DNA of 64,000 nucleotides from Streptomyces fagopyri (GTDB lineage Bacteria; Actinomycetota; Actinomycetes; Streptomycetales; Streptomycetaceae): assembly GCF_009498275.1 (NCBI RefSeq), contig NZ_CP045643.1, positions 8,680,001-8,744,000 on the forward strand, in the 5' to 3' direction. Below the pieces are notes generated by a model. That model saw only the letters and a list, made by a program, of their open reading frames with translations, made no database searches and was not told the DNA's origin. Positions 48,592 to 57,485 of the stretch are shown here, one piece after another. The position numbers and the translations under genes were made by a program. Positions within the stretch are counted from its first letter, which is position 1. Every line of letters starts with the position of its first letter.

Positions 48592-49710
48592 GTGGCAGAG
48601 CCCGTCCGTGTGCGCAGGTTGACCGACCAGGAGAAGCAGACGCTGCAGCGGATCGTGCGTCGGGGCAGCACCAGTTCGGTGGGGTTCCGGCGCGCGATGA
48701 TGCTGCTGGCCTCGGCCGGCGGGAACCGGGCTTCGGCGATCGCACAGCTCGTGCAGGCCGACGAGGACACCGTCCGCGACGTGATCCACCGGTTCAACGA
48801 GATCGGCCTGGCCTGCCTGGACCCTCAGTGGGCGGGAGGCCGTCCCCGCCTTCTCACTCCTGACGAGGAGGACTTCGTCGTCCAGATGGCCACCACCCGC
48901 CCGACCAAGCTCGGCCAGCCCTTCACTCGCTGGTCCATCCGCAAGCTCGCCGCCTGTCTGCGGAAAGTCCGCGGCCGCGTCATCCGAATCGGCCGCGAGG
49001 CGTTACGTTGCCTGCTCGCCCGCCGCGGCATCACCTTCCAGCGCACCAAGACCTGGAAGGAGTCACCCGACCCCGACCGTGACACCAAGCTCGACCGCAT
49101 CGAGCACGTCCTGCACCACTTCCCCGACCGGGTTTTCGCGTTCGACGAATTCGGACCGCTCGGCATCCGGCCCACGATGGGCTCGGACTGGGCTCCTGCC
49201 GGCCACCCCGAGCGGCACCCCGCGACCTACCACCGCACGCACGGAGTGCGGTACTTCCACGGTTGCTACTCGATCAGCGACGACACCATCTGGGGCGTGA
49301 ACCGGCGCAAGAAGGGCGCCGTCAACACCCTGGCCGCGTTCAGATCGATCCGCGCGGCCCGCCCGGACGGCGCCCCGATCTACGTCATCCTGGACAACCT
49401 CTCCGCCCACAAGGGCGACAAGATCCGGCGCTGGGCGAAGAAAAACCGCGTCGAGCTGTGCTTCACACCGACCTACGCGTCCTGGGCCAACCCGATCGAG
49501 GCCCACTTCGGACCGCTGCGGCAGTTCACCATCGCCAACTCCCACCACTGCAACCACACCGTCCAGACCCGGGCCCTGCACGCCTACCTCCGATGGCGCA
49601 ACACCAACGCCCGCCACCCCGACGTCCTCGCTGCCCAACGACGCGAGCGCGCACGCATACGCAGCGAAAAGGGCATCCGCTGGGGCGGCAGACCCGCCGT
49701 CGCCGCGTGA
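48592..49710 (+). CDS. IS630-family transposase
   Basis: A 372-residue transposase. N-terminal helix-turn-helix domains (VRVRRLTDQEKQTLQRIVRRG, DTVRDVIHRFNEIGLACLDP, WSIRKLAACLRK) are followed by the DDE_3 core: Asp in VFAFDEFGPL, Asp in YVILDNLSAHKG, and Glu in WANPIEAHFGPLRQF. The C-terminus is Arg-rich. GTG 48592 was chosen with a GGGGG stretch upstream; an in-frame ATG/GTG start further left (48532) would lie only 27 bases from the IS end. No lesion is visible. Confidence 0.9.
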   Translation: MAEPVRVRRLTDQEKQTLQRIVRRGSTSSVGFRRAMMLLASAGGNRASAIAQLVQADEDTVRDVIHRFNEIGLACLDPQWAGGRPRLLTPDEEDFVVQMATTRPTKLGQPFTRWSIRKLAACLRKVRGRVIRIGREALRCLLARRGITFQRTKTWKESPDPDRDTKLDRIEHVLHHFPDRVFAFDEFGPLGIRPTMGSDWAPAGHPERHPATYHRTHGVRYFHGCYSISDDTIWGVNRRKKGAVNTLAAFRSIRAARPDGAPIYVILDNLSAHKGDKIRRWAKKNRVELCFTPTYASWANPIEAHFGPLRQFTIANSHHCNHTVQTRALHAYLRWRNTNARHPDVLAAQRRERARIRSEKGIRWGGRPAVAA

Positions 49711-49735
49711 GAAGGCTGCCTGCCTGATTGCTGGG

Positions 49736-50293
49736 CTACTTGACCAGCCGGAAGCCGGGCTGGTCGACCCAAGCCCGCAGGAATTCCGCAGTGCCGAGCA
49801 CCATCGGATACTCCTCGTGCGTGAAGCCCAGCACCCCTGGAAGTCCGGCGACCACCGCCTCCTGCCCTTCAAGCAATTCGGCCTTGACCACACCCCCGAG
49901 GACGTCGACGACTGCCGCAGCGAGCAGGGCAGTGGCCGCGTGGTCGATCCCACGGTTGCAGCCGGCGCTGACGTTCACGGCATGGGTCGGTCTGAAGCCG
50001 AGGACCGCTTCCACCTCAGGCTCGTCCGCGTGTTCGGCCTCGAAGATGCTCTCGTCGCCGACCTCAGGCCCCATCAGGTAGACCAGAAAGGGCCGCTGAC
50101 CGTCTACGCCCTGCGCGTCGTGGGCCGTCGGTACCTCCATGCCCAGCCGCTCGACAGGCACGTTGACGTCAAAGTATCCGTTTCGCCGCTGCTCGAAGTG
50201 AGTGGAGATCCCACGCATCAACGCACTGAACTCAGTCAGCGCAGTCGAGGAGACAGGCTCCGCGAATTCGATCACCAGGGTCGGACCAGCCAT
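49736..50293 (-). CDS. DUF6368 protein, passenger of the IS630 element
   Basis: A 185-residue cytoplasmic protein that resembles the DUF6368 family from memory: MAGPTLVIEFAEPV at the start, GISTHFEQRRNGYFDVNVPVERLGME, VYLMGPEVGDE, AVLGFRPTHAVNVSAGCNR, DHAATALLAAAVVDVLGGV, and the end FLRAWVDQPGFRLVK. The function is unknown; the acidic alpha/beta layout recalls immunity proteins. It lies inside the IS630 inverted repeats and converges on the transposase, so it moves with the element. Confidence 0.8.
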   Translation of the reverse strand: MAGPTLVIEFAEPVSSTALTEFSALMRGISTHFEQRRNGYFDVNVPVERLGMEVPTAHDAQGVDGQRPFLVYLMGPEVGDESIFEAEHADEPEVEAVLGFRPTHAVNVSAGCNRGIDHAATALLAAAVVDVLGGVVKAELLEGQEAVVAGLPGVLGFTHEEYPMVLGTAEFLRAWVDQPGFRLVK

Positions 50294-50407
50294 GCCGGGA
50301 GCCTAGACCGCTACCTGGCCCGGCACAGCTCAAATTCTCGTCACCTCGAACCCCACGGACCGGTCGTCGAGCCGCCAACCCGGCGAACCTTCCCGGTCAG
50401 AGCACTA

Positions 50408-50788
50408 GAGCCGCTGAGGCGGGACCTCAGTGGCATGACGTCTCTGCGCGCACCTCACGGTTCCGGGCCCATCCGGGGCCGCGACGGAGAACTCGAGCTG
50501 TTACGGGGGCTGTTGGCCCGACCGCTGGGAAGGTACGCCGTGGTGTGCGGGGTGGGCGGAATTGGCAAGACCACAATGGCCTCGGCCCTGGCCAACATCG
50601 CCCACGCGGAGGGCCGACGTGTGTTCTGGATCCGCTGGCGCAGCACCGAGGAGCTAGCCGAGCAGATGACCCGCACCGCCCTGGCCTGTGGCCTTCCCGA
50701 AGCCCGGCTTGAGGAGGCACGGTCAGGGCGGGCCGGGCTGCCTGATGTGGTGTGGGAGCAACTGGAGCAAACCGCCAGGTGGCTCCTA
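50408..50788 (+). pseudogene. STAND-type NTPase gene, middle part (cut by IS copy C)
   Basis: Continues the 47205 gene in frame: EPLRRDLSGM, then GPIRGRDGELELLRGLL, Walker A CGVGGIGKTTMASALA, FWIRWRSTEELAEQM and GLPDVVWEQLEQTARWLL. These are the RGRD helix and P-loop of NB-ARC/STAND proteins. It stops at the TA target of IS copy C, just before the expected Walker B (normally LVVDN). The sequence after the IS (51861 on) does not resume the family, so the 3' part is deleted. Confidence 0.8.
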
Positions 50789-51858
50789 GGGCCTGTGTGA
50801 TGTCGTGATCATGTGGTCTTGATCAGGTCATCGATCCAGATCATTGCGGCGCGGAGGTGGAGGCCGGCGAGGTAGCTGTCCGGGGTCTTGTCGTAGCGGG
50901 TGGCGATGCCGCGCCAGGCCTTCAGCTTGTTGATCAGGCGTTCGACGGTGTTGCGTTCCTTGTAGAGGTCGGCGTCGTGGCTGACGGGCCGACCGCCTCG
51001 TGTGCCCTTCTTCTTGCGGTTGGCGGCCTGGTCCCGTTTTTCCGGGATGACTGCCTTGATTCCACGTTTGCGCAGGTAGGCGCGGTTGTCATGCGACGAG
51101 TAGGCCTTGTCCGCGGCGACCGCGCCGGGCTTGGTGCGGGGAGGGCCGGCGGGCAGACGGATTCTCACCTTCGCGAGGACGGGGACGAACTGCGGACTGT
51201 CCCCGGCCTGTCCGACGGTCAGGACCAGTGCGAGCGGACGGCACCTGCGATCCGCGGCAAGGTGAATCTTGCTGGTCAGGCCGCCCCGGGATCTGCCGAG
51301 CAAGGCTTCCCTCAGGCGGAGCTTGTGTCTGCGTCGGACGCGCCGGCGCTCTGTGTGTCCGTTCTGTTCCTCCGGGCCACCCCTTTTTGTCGGGCTGCCT
51401 CTTGCTCCTGCGCGGCTTCTTCCAGAGCCTCCATGAGGTGCTTGCTGACGCGCAGCCCTGCGGCATCGTGGTGGGCGCGGACCGTGGTGGAATCCACGCT
51501 GACCAGCGACAAGTCCGTTCTTCCCATACGGGCACTCTCGGCGATCAGGCCTTCCAGCAGGTCGGTGAACACAGCGGCGTCCCGCCAGACACGGAAGCGT
51601 CCGTAGACGGTCGCCCACGGCCCGAACTCGGCAGGCATCTCCCGCCACTGACCACTGGACCGAAACCGCCAGATCACACCCTCGAACTGCTCCCGCAACC
51701 GCTCCGGGTACGGGCCGTACCTACCGATCGGCAGGTACGGCTCGATGAACTTCCACTGGGCATTGGTGAGTTGCCTACGTGTCACGACCACTGTCCTATC
51801 GGATTCCACCCCTCGAACAGGACAAAACCCAAGAATGATCACGACATCACACAGGCCC
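50789..51858 (-). mobile_element. 1,070-bp IS5-family element, copy C
   Basis: Third copy, minus orientation, with TA on both sides (50787-50788, 51859-51860). Together with copy B it brackets the IS630 element and an NTPase segment in the same orientation, giving a 4.4-kb composite-like unit. Confidence 0.93.
50809..51785 (-). CDS. IS5-family transposase, -1 frameshift (copy C)
   Basis: Same two-frame DDE transposase as copies A and B. The second half matches copy A in the positions where B differs (PAGPPRTK, SSHDNR). One change, GLIAES in place of GLIAEG, is specific to this copy. The catalytic residues are intact. Confidence 0.9.
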
Positions 51859-51940
51859 TAGCAGGATGCGGCGCGGGATCAGGATGGCCTCGCGGACCCA
51901 CTTGCCAACGCCTCGTCGATTTGGATCTAGGGTCTGCTGC

Positions 51941-52150
51941 TCAGGCGACAGACGGCCGACCCTCGACCGGGGAGGATTGTTTACCCAGGTTTCGCCACCC
52001 TATGGCGCCCAGAACGGGGAACAGAACCAGGACGGCCAGCCAGCCCACTTTGGGCAGCAGTCGCATGCGCGCCGCGGGGGTCCTGATGCAGTCGACCAGG
52101 GCATAAAAGTACAAAGCGGCAATTATCACGTAAATCGCGTAGACCAACAT
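51941..52150 (-). CDS. Small membrane protein with PLDc_N domain
   Basis: A 69-residue protein with two membrane helices: VYAIYVIIAALYFYALVDCI and WLAVLVLFPVLGAIGWRNLG. The charged loop CIRTPAARMRLLPKVGW between them fits the phospholipase D N-terminal (PLDc_N) family of short two-helix proteins, whose role is unknown. ATG 52150 lies after GAGGTGA. It is one of the few intact small genes inside the IS zone. Confidence 0.82.
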   Translation of the reverse strand: MLVYAIYVIIAALYFYALVDCIRTPAARMRLLPKVGWLAVLVLFPVLGAIGWRNLGKQSSPVEGRPSVA

Positions 52151-52314
52151 CGAGTCACCTCATGTGCAAGGGCGAACGCCCCGTCCGTGTGCGACTCGGT
52201 CCGGCCCCACTGGCGGACGATATTACCGGGCGCCTCGCAACTATCGGACATCTCGCACGCTGAGTGGTCACCCTCGAAAAGAATTCACTTTGGCAACATG
52301 CCCTAGCTTGATCT

Positions 52315-53676
52315 TTAACTTGTGCGGCGTGGTCGTGAAGCAGTTGGCTTCTTCTGTTGGCGCTTCGCTGGGTGGTGTCTGGTGGATGTGTGCACGTCGT
52401 GGCGTGGTGTGGGCCAGGTGTTCTTCTGGCCTGGTGGCCGTCCGGTGCCGGGGCGGGAGGGTTTCGGTGCTCGGGCCGGGCAGGTGGTGTGTGGGGGTAT
52501 GTGCCGAAAGTCGCGGCGGACGCGGGCCGGGGTGAGCCTGTCCGGGGAACTCGGTTTCTCCCAGGGGTGGTGCCGGTCGGCGGCCAGGGGGCGGGCCAGT
52601 CGTAGTTGGGTGTAGGCGGCGAGGACGAGCCAGGTCCAGCGGTCGGCCGCCTCGGGAGTTCGGATCTTGGGGCAGGTCCAGCCGAGGGTCTGTTTGAACA
52701 GGGGGAAGGTGTGCTCGATGTCGAAGCGTCGCAGGTAGGTCTGCCAGAGCCGGTCGGTGTCCGCGGTAGTGGCGTCGGTGCCCGACCACCACAGCCAGAC
52801 CGGCTTCGGGGTGGCTCCACTGGGCAGGTGGCTGATGTCCAGACGGATCACCGTGCCCTCCACGATCGGCAGAGCGCCGTCGGCTGCTGCCCAGGACGAG
52901 CGGTGGGTCAGTTTCGGGTACAGCCGGTTCCAGGAACGGGCGAGAGCGGTGCCGTAGAGGCGGGTGTCTGTGAGGGTTTCGACGTCCGGTGTGCCCCAGG
53001 TGTCGGGCTTGCCGAAGACGAACTCGCCGCCGTGCCGGGGCGGCCGGCCCTGAGTGTGTGGCCTGCGGGGCGGAACGGGTCTGCGCATGACGCGGTCGGA
53101 CCGCAGCCGGGCCAGCACCTGAACGGGCAGGTCACGCAGCAGGAAGGCCAGACGGGGTGCGTCGTAGCCGGCATCGGCGACGATGAGAATGTCCGGATCG
53201 CCGGGCTGCCACTGGTCCACGGCGATGAGTCGTTCGACCAGGTCACGCAGTTGCCGGGCGGTGACGGTGGCTGTGTCGTCGCCGGGTGCCAGACGTCGCG
53301 CGTCCAGGGGTGCGGTCCAGGAGCTGCGGCCCGGCTCGAGCGCGCAGACGATGGAGTAGGGCCAGCCCGGGACAGGAATGTGCTGGTCCTTGCCCCGCCC
53401 GTAGGTGTGGCAGAGGATCCGCTCCGGTGAGGTGTGGGCAGCGGGCCGTAGCCAGCAGGTGATATCCACGGCCAGGACCAGTCGGCCGTCGACGGCTCGC
53501 GGCAGCGGCACCGAAGCCAGCGCTTCCCGCAGACGGTCGCTGTCGATACGGCCTCGGGCAACAGCGGCATAGAGGCCACCGTGACCGCGGCGATGCTCAC
53601 CGACCAATGACAACCCGACCAGTGACTTCACCGGTCCGTCACTACACAGCACGGCATCGGCCAGCTCGAACAGCAC
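52315..53676 (-). CDS. DDE transposase, NF041680/IS701-like family
   Basis: A 453-residue transposase. Catalytic acids: LVLAVDITCWLRP (Asp), ILIVADAGYDAPRL (Asp) and FDIEHTFPLFKQTLGWTCPKIRTPEAADRW (Glu region). The C-terminal 60 residues are Pro/Arg/His-rich. GTG 53676 opens the frame, but protein-like residues (FRAEFYASLTARSD) lie in frame upstream, so the real start is probably some 60 bases further right. No matching terminal repeats were found by eye. Confidence 0.82.
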   Translation of the reverse strand: MLFELADAVLCSDGPVKSLVGLSLVGEHRRGHGGLYAAVARGRIDSDRLREALASVPLPRAVDGRLVLAVDITCWLRPAAHTSPERILCHTYGRGKDQHIPVPGWPYSIVCALEPGRSSWTAPLDARRLAPGDDTATVTARQLRDLVERLIAVDQWQPGDPDILIVADAGYDAPRLAFLLRDLPVQVLARLRSDRVMRRPVPPRRPHTQGRPPRHGGEFVFGKPDTWGTPDVETLTDTRLYGTALARSWNRLYPKLTHRSSWAAADGALPIVEGTVIRLDISHLPSGATPKPVWLWWSGTDATTADTDRLWQTYLRRFDIEHTFPLFKQTLGWTCPKIRTPEAADRWTWLVLAAYTQLRLARPLAADRHHPWEKPSSPDRLTPARVRRDFRHIPPHTTCPARAPKPSRPGTGRPPGQKNTWPTPRHDVHTSTRHHPAKRQQKKPTASRPRRTS

Positions 53677-53825
53677 ATCCGAACGGGCGGTGAGACTGGC
53701 GTAGAACTCCGCCCGGAAGGGCGGTATTCCCCTGTGCGGGTGGTGTCGGATCGCGGGATTCGTCAGTGAGAAGGGTCGCCCCGGCAGTAGCCTCCTGTGG
53801 CGCTGTGTGAGGCATTGGGGGGCTC

Positions 53826-54060
53826 GTGGCCGGGAGTCGGTGGCCGGGACTAGCTGCGTCTGCCGTGATCACGGCGGTGGTTAGTGCGGTGACGTCGTTG
53901 GCGGAGAACGCGGCCACCAGTCAGGACCGGTGGCCGGGTCGGCTCGACCAGGTTCGGGTGGGGCGCCGCCCTCTTCGCCGGGCTGCTCCTCGACCTCACG
54001 GGACGCTCGACGGCAGCCCTGCACCCTCGCCTGTCCACCACCGAACCGCCGTCACGGTAA
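53826..54060 (+). pseudogene. Frameshifted small membrane-protein remnant
   Basis: GTG 53826 follows GGGGGG. The first frame reads AASAVITAVVSAVTSLAENAATSQDRWPGRLDQ, then shifts near 53960 to GWGAALFAGLLLDLTGRSTAALHPRLSTTEPPSR, ending at TAA 54060. Two hydrophobic segments resemble the N-terminal membrane part of the NB-ARC-type proteins seen at 47205. It is probably the stump of another such gene. Confidence 0.4.
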
Positions 54061-54106
54061 GGACACTTCCGACCTCCCGGCGCCGGCGGTCGCTACGATC
54101 TGCGGC

Positions 54107-54877
54107 GTGTGCGCAAACATTGTGGTCGCCGAAGACGACGCGAAGCAGGCCGAACTGGTGCGCCGCTACCTGGAGCACGAGGGTCACGCCGTCACGGTCG
54201 TCGAGGACGGCCGGACGGCTCTCGAGACGGTCCGGCACCAGGAACCCGACCTGGTCGTCCTCGACGTGATGATGCCCGGGGCCGACGGTCTCGACGTCGT
54301 ACGGATCCTGCGCGCCGAACGCCGGGAGGTGCCGGTGCTGATGCTGACGGCCCGCAGCACCGAGGATGATCTGCTGCTCGGCCTCGACCTCGGCGCCGAC
54401 GACTACATGACCAAGCCGTTCAGTCCGCGTGAACTCACCGCCCGGGTAAGGACTTTGCTTCGCCGCAACCGGCGCGGCCCCGACCCGGCTCCGGCGACCG
54501 TACCCGCCCCCGTTCCCGCCTCGGAGCCCGAAGCGGCCCCGGACGACGAGGTGTTGACGGTCGGCGTGCTCAGGGTCGATCCCTCGCGGCACGAGGTGTC
54601 GGTCGCCGGGACGCCCGTCGAGTGCACGCCCGGTGAGTTCCGTCTCCTCGCGGCGATGGCGGCCGAGCCCGGCCGGGTCTTCACCAGGGCACGGCTCCTG
54701 GACGAGCTGCACGGCTTCGACAAGTACATCAGCGGCCGGACCGTCGACGTGCACGTCATGAACCTGCGCAAGAAGATCGAGCGCACCCCACGACGGCCGG
54801 CCCGCCTCATCACCGTCTTCGGCGTCGGCTACAAACTCACGGACCCCGCGAAGAACGTGCGCCATGCGTCGTCCTGA
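54107..54877 (+). CDS. OmpR/PhoB-family response regulator
   Basis: A 256-residue two-component regulator. Receiver domain: acidic pair AEDD (10-11), phospho-acceptor Asp53 in VVLDVMMPG, and Lys in YMTKPFSP (about 102). After an Ala/Pro-rich linker, a winged-helix DNA-binding domain (ECTPGEFRLLAAMAAEPGRVFTRARLLDEL, RTVDVHVMNLRKKI, GVGYKL). GTG 54107 lies six to seven bases after TACGAT, so the mRNA is probably leaderless. It overlaps the kinase gene by 14 bases. Confidence 0.93.
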   Translation: MCANIVVAEDDAKQAELVRRYLEHEGHAVTVVEDGRTALETVRHQEPDLVVLDVMMPGADGLDVVRILRAERREVPVLMLTARSTEDDLLLGLDLGADDYMTKPFSPRELTARVRTLLRRNRRGPDPAPATVPAPVPASEPEAAPDDEVLTVGVLRVDPSRHEVSVAGTPVECTPGEFRLLAAMAAEPGRVFTRARLLDELHGFDKYISGRTVDVHVMNLRKKIERTPRRPARLITVFGVGYKLTDPAKNVRHASS

Positions 54878-56939
54878 CAGGGGAGGTGCGGCGGGGGCCG
54901 CCCGGCTGCCGCTACGCAAGAGCCTGGCGGGGCGGCTGTTGACCGTGACGGCGCTGGTGGCCTCGTGCTCGGTCGCCGCGACCGCCTGGCTGGCCGTGCA
55001 GACGACCTCCGTCGCGATCCGCCAGGAGCAGGGTCAGAACCTCAAGTCCGACGCGAATATCTACAACACCCTCCTCGGCTACGCGGCCACCCACCCCGAC
55101 TGGGACGGCGTCGACACCACCGTGCGAGATCTGGCCCTGGAGTCCGGGCGCCGGATCGTGCTCACCACGCCGGGCCGACGCCCGTTCGTGGACTCTGCCG
55201 ACTCGCGCTCAGCGGGCGGCGGTTCGTCCGACGATCTGCTCGCTCAGCAGGCCTCGGCGGTCGTGGATCCACGCTCCGTCGACACCGTGCTGGTGCCCGA
55301 CGCGGCCAAGGCCAGCGCGGACCGCGTCGATCCACGGGCCGTGGGGCCCTTCCGGCTGCCCGCGAAGGAACACGACGCACTGCGGAAGGCCGCCGCCGGG
55401 AGGGTGGAGTGCCTCAGCCAGATGGGTATCGCCGCCGACGTCGTCGAGAGCCCGGGCGGACGGCCCCGCGTCCAGTTCGTGAGCGAAGAGACCGAGGGGG
55501 GGACCGATAGCGTCACCGACCGTGACATGGAGGCCAAGTGCTTTGCACCCTACCCGGTCGGTCCCACCGCGACCGAGCGGAAGGCCCTGAGCGCCCTCAA
55601 CCAACTGGCTGACGCCTGTCTGAAACGACAGGGTCGCACCGCCGTGAAACTGAACCTGGACCTGTCCTGGGACCGGAGTTACGCATACGGGCGGGACGAC
55701 GCGGTCTCCGGCGCCGAGGACGGCCTCAGCGATCGGGAGGCGAAGGCCCTGGCCGCCAAGAAGGCGGAGGACGCCGCGACGGCCGAACGTAAAGCGGCTT
55801 CCGGCGGCGCACTCGACTACGCCCCCGCCGAGATCCGCGACAGCGCGTACGACCGGGCCGTGGCCAACTGTGTCGAAAGCGCCCGCCGGGAACAGCTCAC
55901 GGACTATGTCGCCGAGCCCGCACTCCTGTTCATCGACGGCCCCGGTGCCGCCGGCGTGCCTGGCTTCGACCTCTCCCGCGCCAACACCGCACGCATCGCC
56001 GGTGTCACCGCTCTGGTCCTCGCCCTCACCGTCGGCGCCTCGGTGCTCGCCGGAGCCAGGCTCGTACGCCCATTGCACGCGCTCACCGGCGCCGCCCAGC
56101 GCATGCGGGAGGGCCTGGACGCGACGCCGGTGCCCGTGCCCGTCGTCTCCGACAATGAGATCGGACGGCTGACGGCGGCCTTCAACGACATGGCCGCGCA
56201 CCGGGCCCGCCTGGAGGAGCAGCGCAAGGTGATGGTCAGCGATGTCGCCCATGAGCTGCGAACGCCGCTGAGCAACATCCGGGGCTGGCTGGAGGCGGCC
56301 CACGACGGACTGGCCGTGCCGGACCCCGCGTTCGTCTCCTCGCTCCTGGAGGAGGCGGTGCAGCTCCAGCACCTCATCAACGACCTCCAGGACCTGGGCG
56401 CGGCTGACGCGGGCGCCCTGCGGCTGCAGCGGAAGCCGGTACGGATCGACGAGCTGCTCGGCCAGGTCGCCGCCGCGCACCAGGGGTTGGCCGAGACGGC
56501 GGGCGTCACCCTCACAGTCCTGACACCGCCGCCGGGCACCCCTCACCCACCGCTCCTCGACGCCGACCCCGTACGGCTGCGGCAGACCGTCAGCAACCTG
56601 CTCTCCAACGCGGTGCGCCACACCCCGGCCGGCGGCACGGTGACCCTGCGCCGGTACGTCACCGACCCGGGGGACGAGCTCGCCGTGGAGGTGTCCGACA
56701 CCGGCAGTGGCATTCCGGCGGGCGACCTCCCGTACGTGTTCGACCGTTTCTGGCGGGCGGAGAAGTCCCGCAATCGCAGCACCGGCGGCAGCGGCCTCGG
56801 CCTGGCGATCGTCCTCAAGCTCGCCGAGGCACACGGCGGCACGGTGGACGTGGCGAGCGCGGAGGGGGAGGGGGCCACCTTCACCCTGCGGCTGCCGACA
56901 GCCGAGTCACGGAAGCCGGAGGGCCCCGGTCGACCCTGA
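54864..56939 (+). CDS. Sensor histidine kinase
   Basis: A 691-residue membrane kinase. Helix 1 (LLTVTALVASCSVAATAWLAV, about 25-45), a large extracellular sensor of about 320 residues with four cysteines, helix 2 (IAGVTALVLALTVGASVLAGA, about 375), HAMP, then the H-box DVAHELRTPLSN (His about 462), N-box SNLLSNAVRHTP, G1 DTGSGIP and G2 GGSGLGLAIV. The long external domain probably reads a wall or envelope signal. It forms an operon with the response regulator. A sortase pair follows 125 bases later. Confidence 0.93.
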   Translation: MRRPDRGGAAGAARLPLRKSLAGRLLTVTALVASCSVAATAWLAVQTTSVAIRQEQGQNLKSDANIYNTLLGYAATHPDWDGVDTTVRDLALESGRRIVLTTPGRRPFVDSADSRSAGGGSSDDLLAQQASAVVDPRSVDTVLVPDAAKASADRVDPRAVGPFRLPAKEHDALRKAAAGRVECLSQMGIAADVVESPGGRPRVQFVSEETEGGTDSVTDRDMEAKCFAPYPVGPTATERKALSALNQLADACLKRQGRTAVKLNLDLSWDRSYAYGRDDAVSGAEDGLSDREAKALAAKKAEDAATAERKAASGGALDYAPAEIRDSAYDRAVANCVESARREQLTDYVAEPALLFIDGPGAAGVPGFDLSRANTARIAGVTALVLALTVGASVLAGARLVRPLHALTGAAQRMREGLDATPVPVPVVSDNEIGRLTAAFNDMAAHRARLEEQRKVMVSDVAHELRTPLSNIRGWLEAAHDGLAVPDPAFVSSLLEEAVQLQHLINDLQDLGAADAGALRLQRKPVRIDELLGQVAAAHQGLAETAGVTLTVLTPPPGTPHPPLLDADPVRLRQTVSNLLSNAVRHTPAGGTVTLRRYVTDPGDELAVEVSDTGSGIPAGDLPYVFDRFWRAEKSRNRSTGGSGLGLAIVLKLAEAHGGTVDVASAEGEGATFTLRLPTAESRKPEGPGRP

Positions 56940-57063
56940 TGGGATGACGACAGCGCTCTGACAGTTTCCGCACAAGTGGCCGTCAGGGTGAAGCCATGCC
57001 CGGAACCTGGTGCGGATCAGCAACCAGGAAACGACCAAGCCGGGCTGGAACTGGAGCCCTCAC

Positions 57064-57456
57064 ATGTCCCGCCGTCTCACCCTGCGCCCACTGCGTATCG
57101 CTGTCCTGACCGGCGTCGCGGCCGGCGCGCTGCTCGTCCCGGCCACCGCGGCCTTCGCCACCGATCAGACTCCGACGCCGGGCGCGACCGACTCGACCTC
57201 GGCCGACAAGGAGGCCCTGGCGAAGAAGAAGGCCGAGGACGCCAGGACGCTCAAGGAGGCCGAGGCCCGGAAGGCCGCCGAAGCCCAGAAGGCCGGAGGC
57301 AAGGACTACCCGCGTGGCGGTGTCGCCGCGGGCGAGGCCCCCTCCCAGGACGACAACACCGGCACGCTCATCGGTTCGGCCACCGGCGCGCTGCTGCTCG
57401 CGGGCGCCGGCACCTACGTACTGCGCCGCCGCACCACCGCCCGCCGCGAAGGCTGA
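57064..57456 (+). CDS. Secreted wall-associated protein, likely sortase-system partner
   Basis: A 130-residue precursor. Signal peptide IAVLTGVAAGALLVPATAAFA, a charged Ala/Lys/Glu coiled-coil-like stretch (EALAKKKAEDARTLKEAEARKAAEAQKAGG), then a C-terminal membrane helix (IGSATGALLLAGAGTYVL) and an RRRTTARREG tail. This is the layout of sortase-anchored proteins, but no clear LPxTG or LAxTG is seen before the helix (the nearest is NTGTL). It sits directly upstream of a class F sortase. ATG 57064 is used. Confidence 0.8.
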   Translation: MSRRLTLRPLRIAVLTGVAAGALLVPATAAFATDQTPTPGATDSTSADKEALAKKKAEDARTLKEAEARKAAEAQKAGGKDYPRGGVAAGEAPSQDDNTGTLIGSATGALLLAGAGTYVLRRRTTARREG

Positions 57457-57485
57457 CCCGGCAGCACGACCTCTCGTACGAAACG

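Larger units (their letters stand above)
48505..50405. mobile_element. IS630-family element carrying a DUF6368 passenger
   Basis: Terminal inverted repeats of 31 bases with one mismatch (GTGCTCTGACCG, R, GAAGGTTCGCCGGGTTGG) at 48505-48535 and 50375-50405. TA flanks both ends, the target duplication of IS630/Tc1. Inside are a full transposase (plus strand) and a convergent DUF6368 gene (minus strand) 25 bases apart. At 1,901 bp it is about 700 bp longer than a plain IS630 because of this cargo. Everything needed for movement looks intact. Confidence 0.88.

Noticed and set aside
52313..53826. Terminal inverted repeats for the NF041680-like transposase
   Set aside because: A candidate left end (CTAGCTTGATCTTTAAC near 52303) has no complement on the right side by eye, so element ends are not called.
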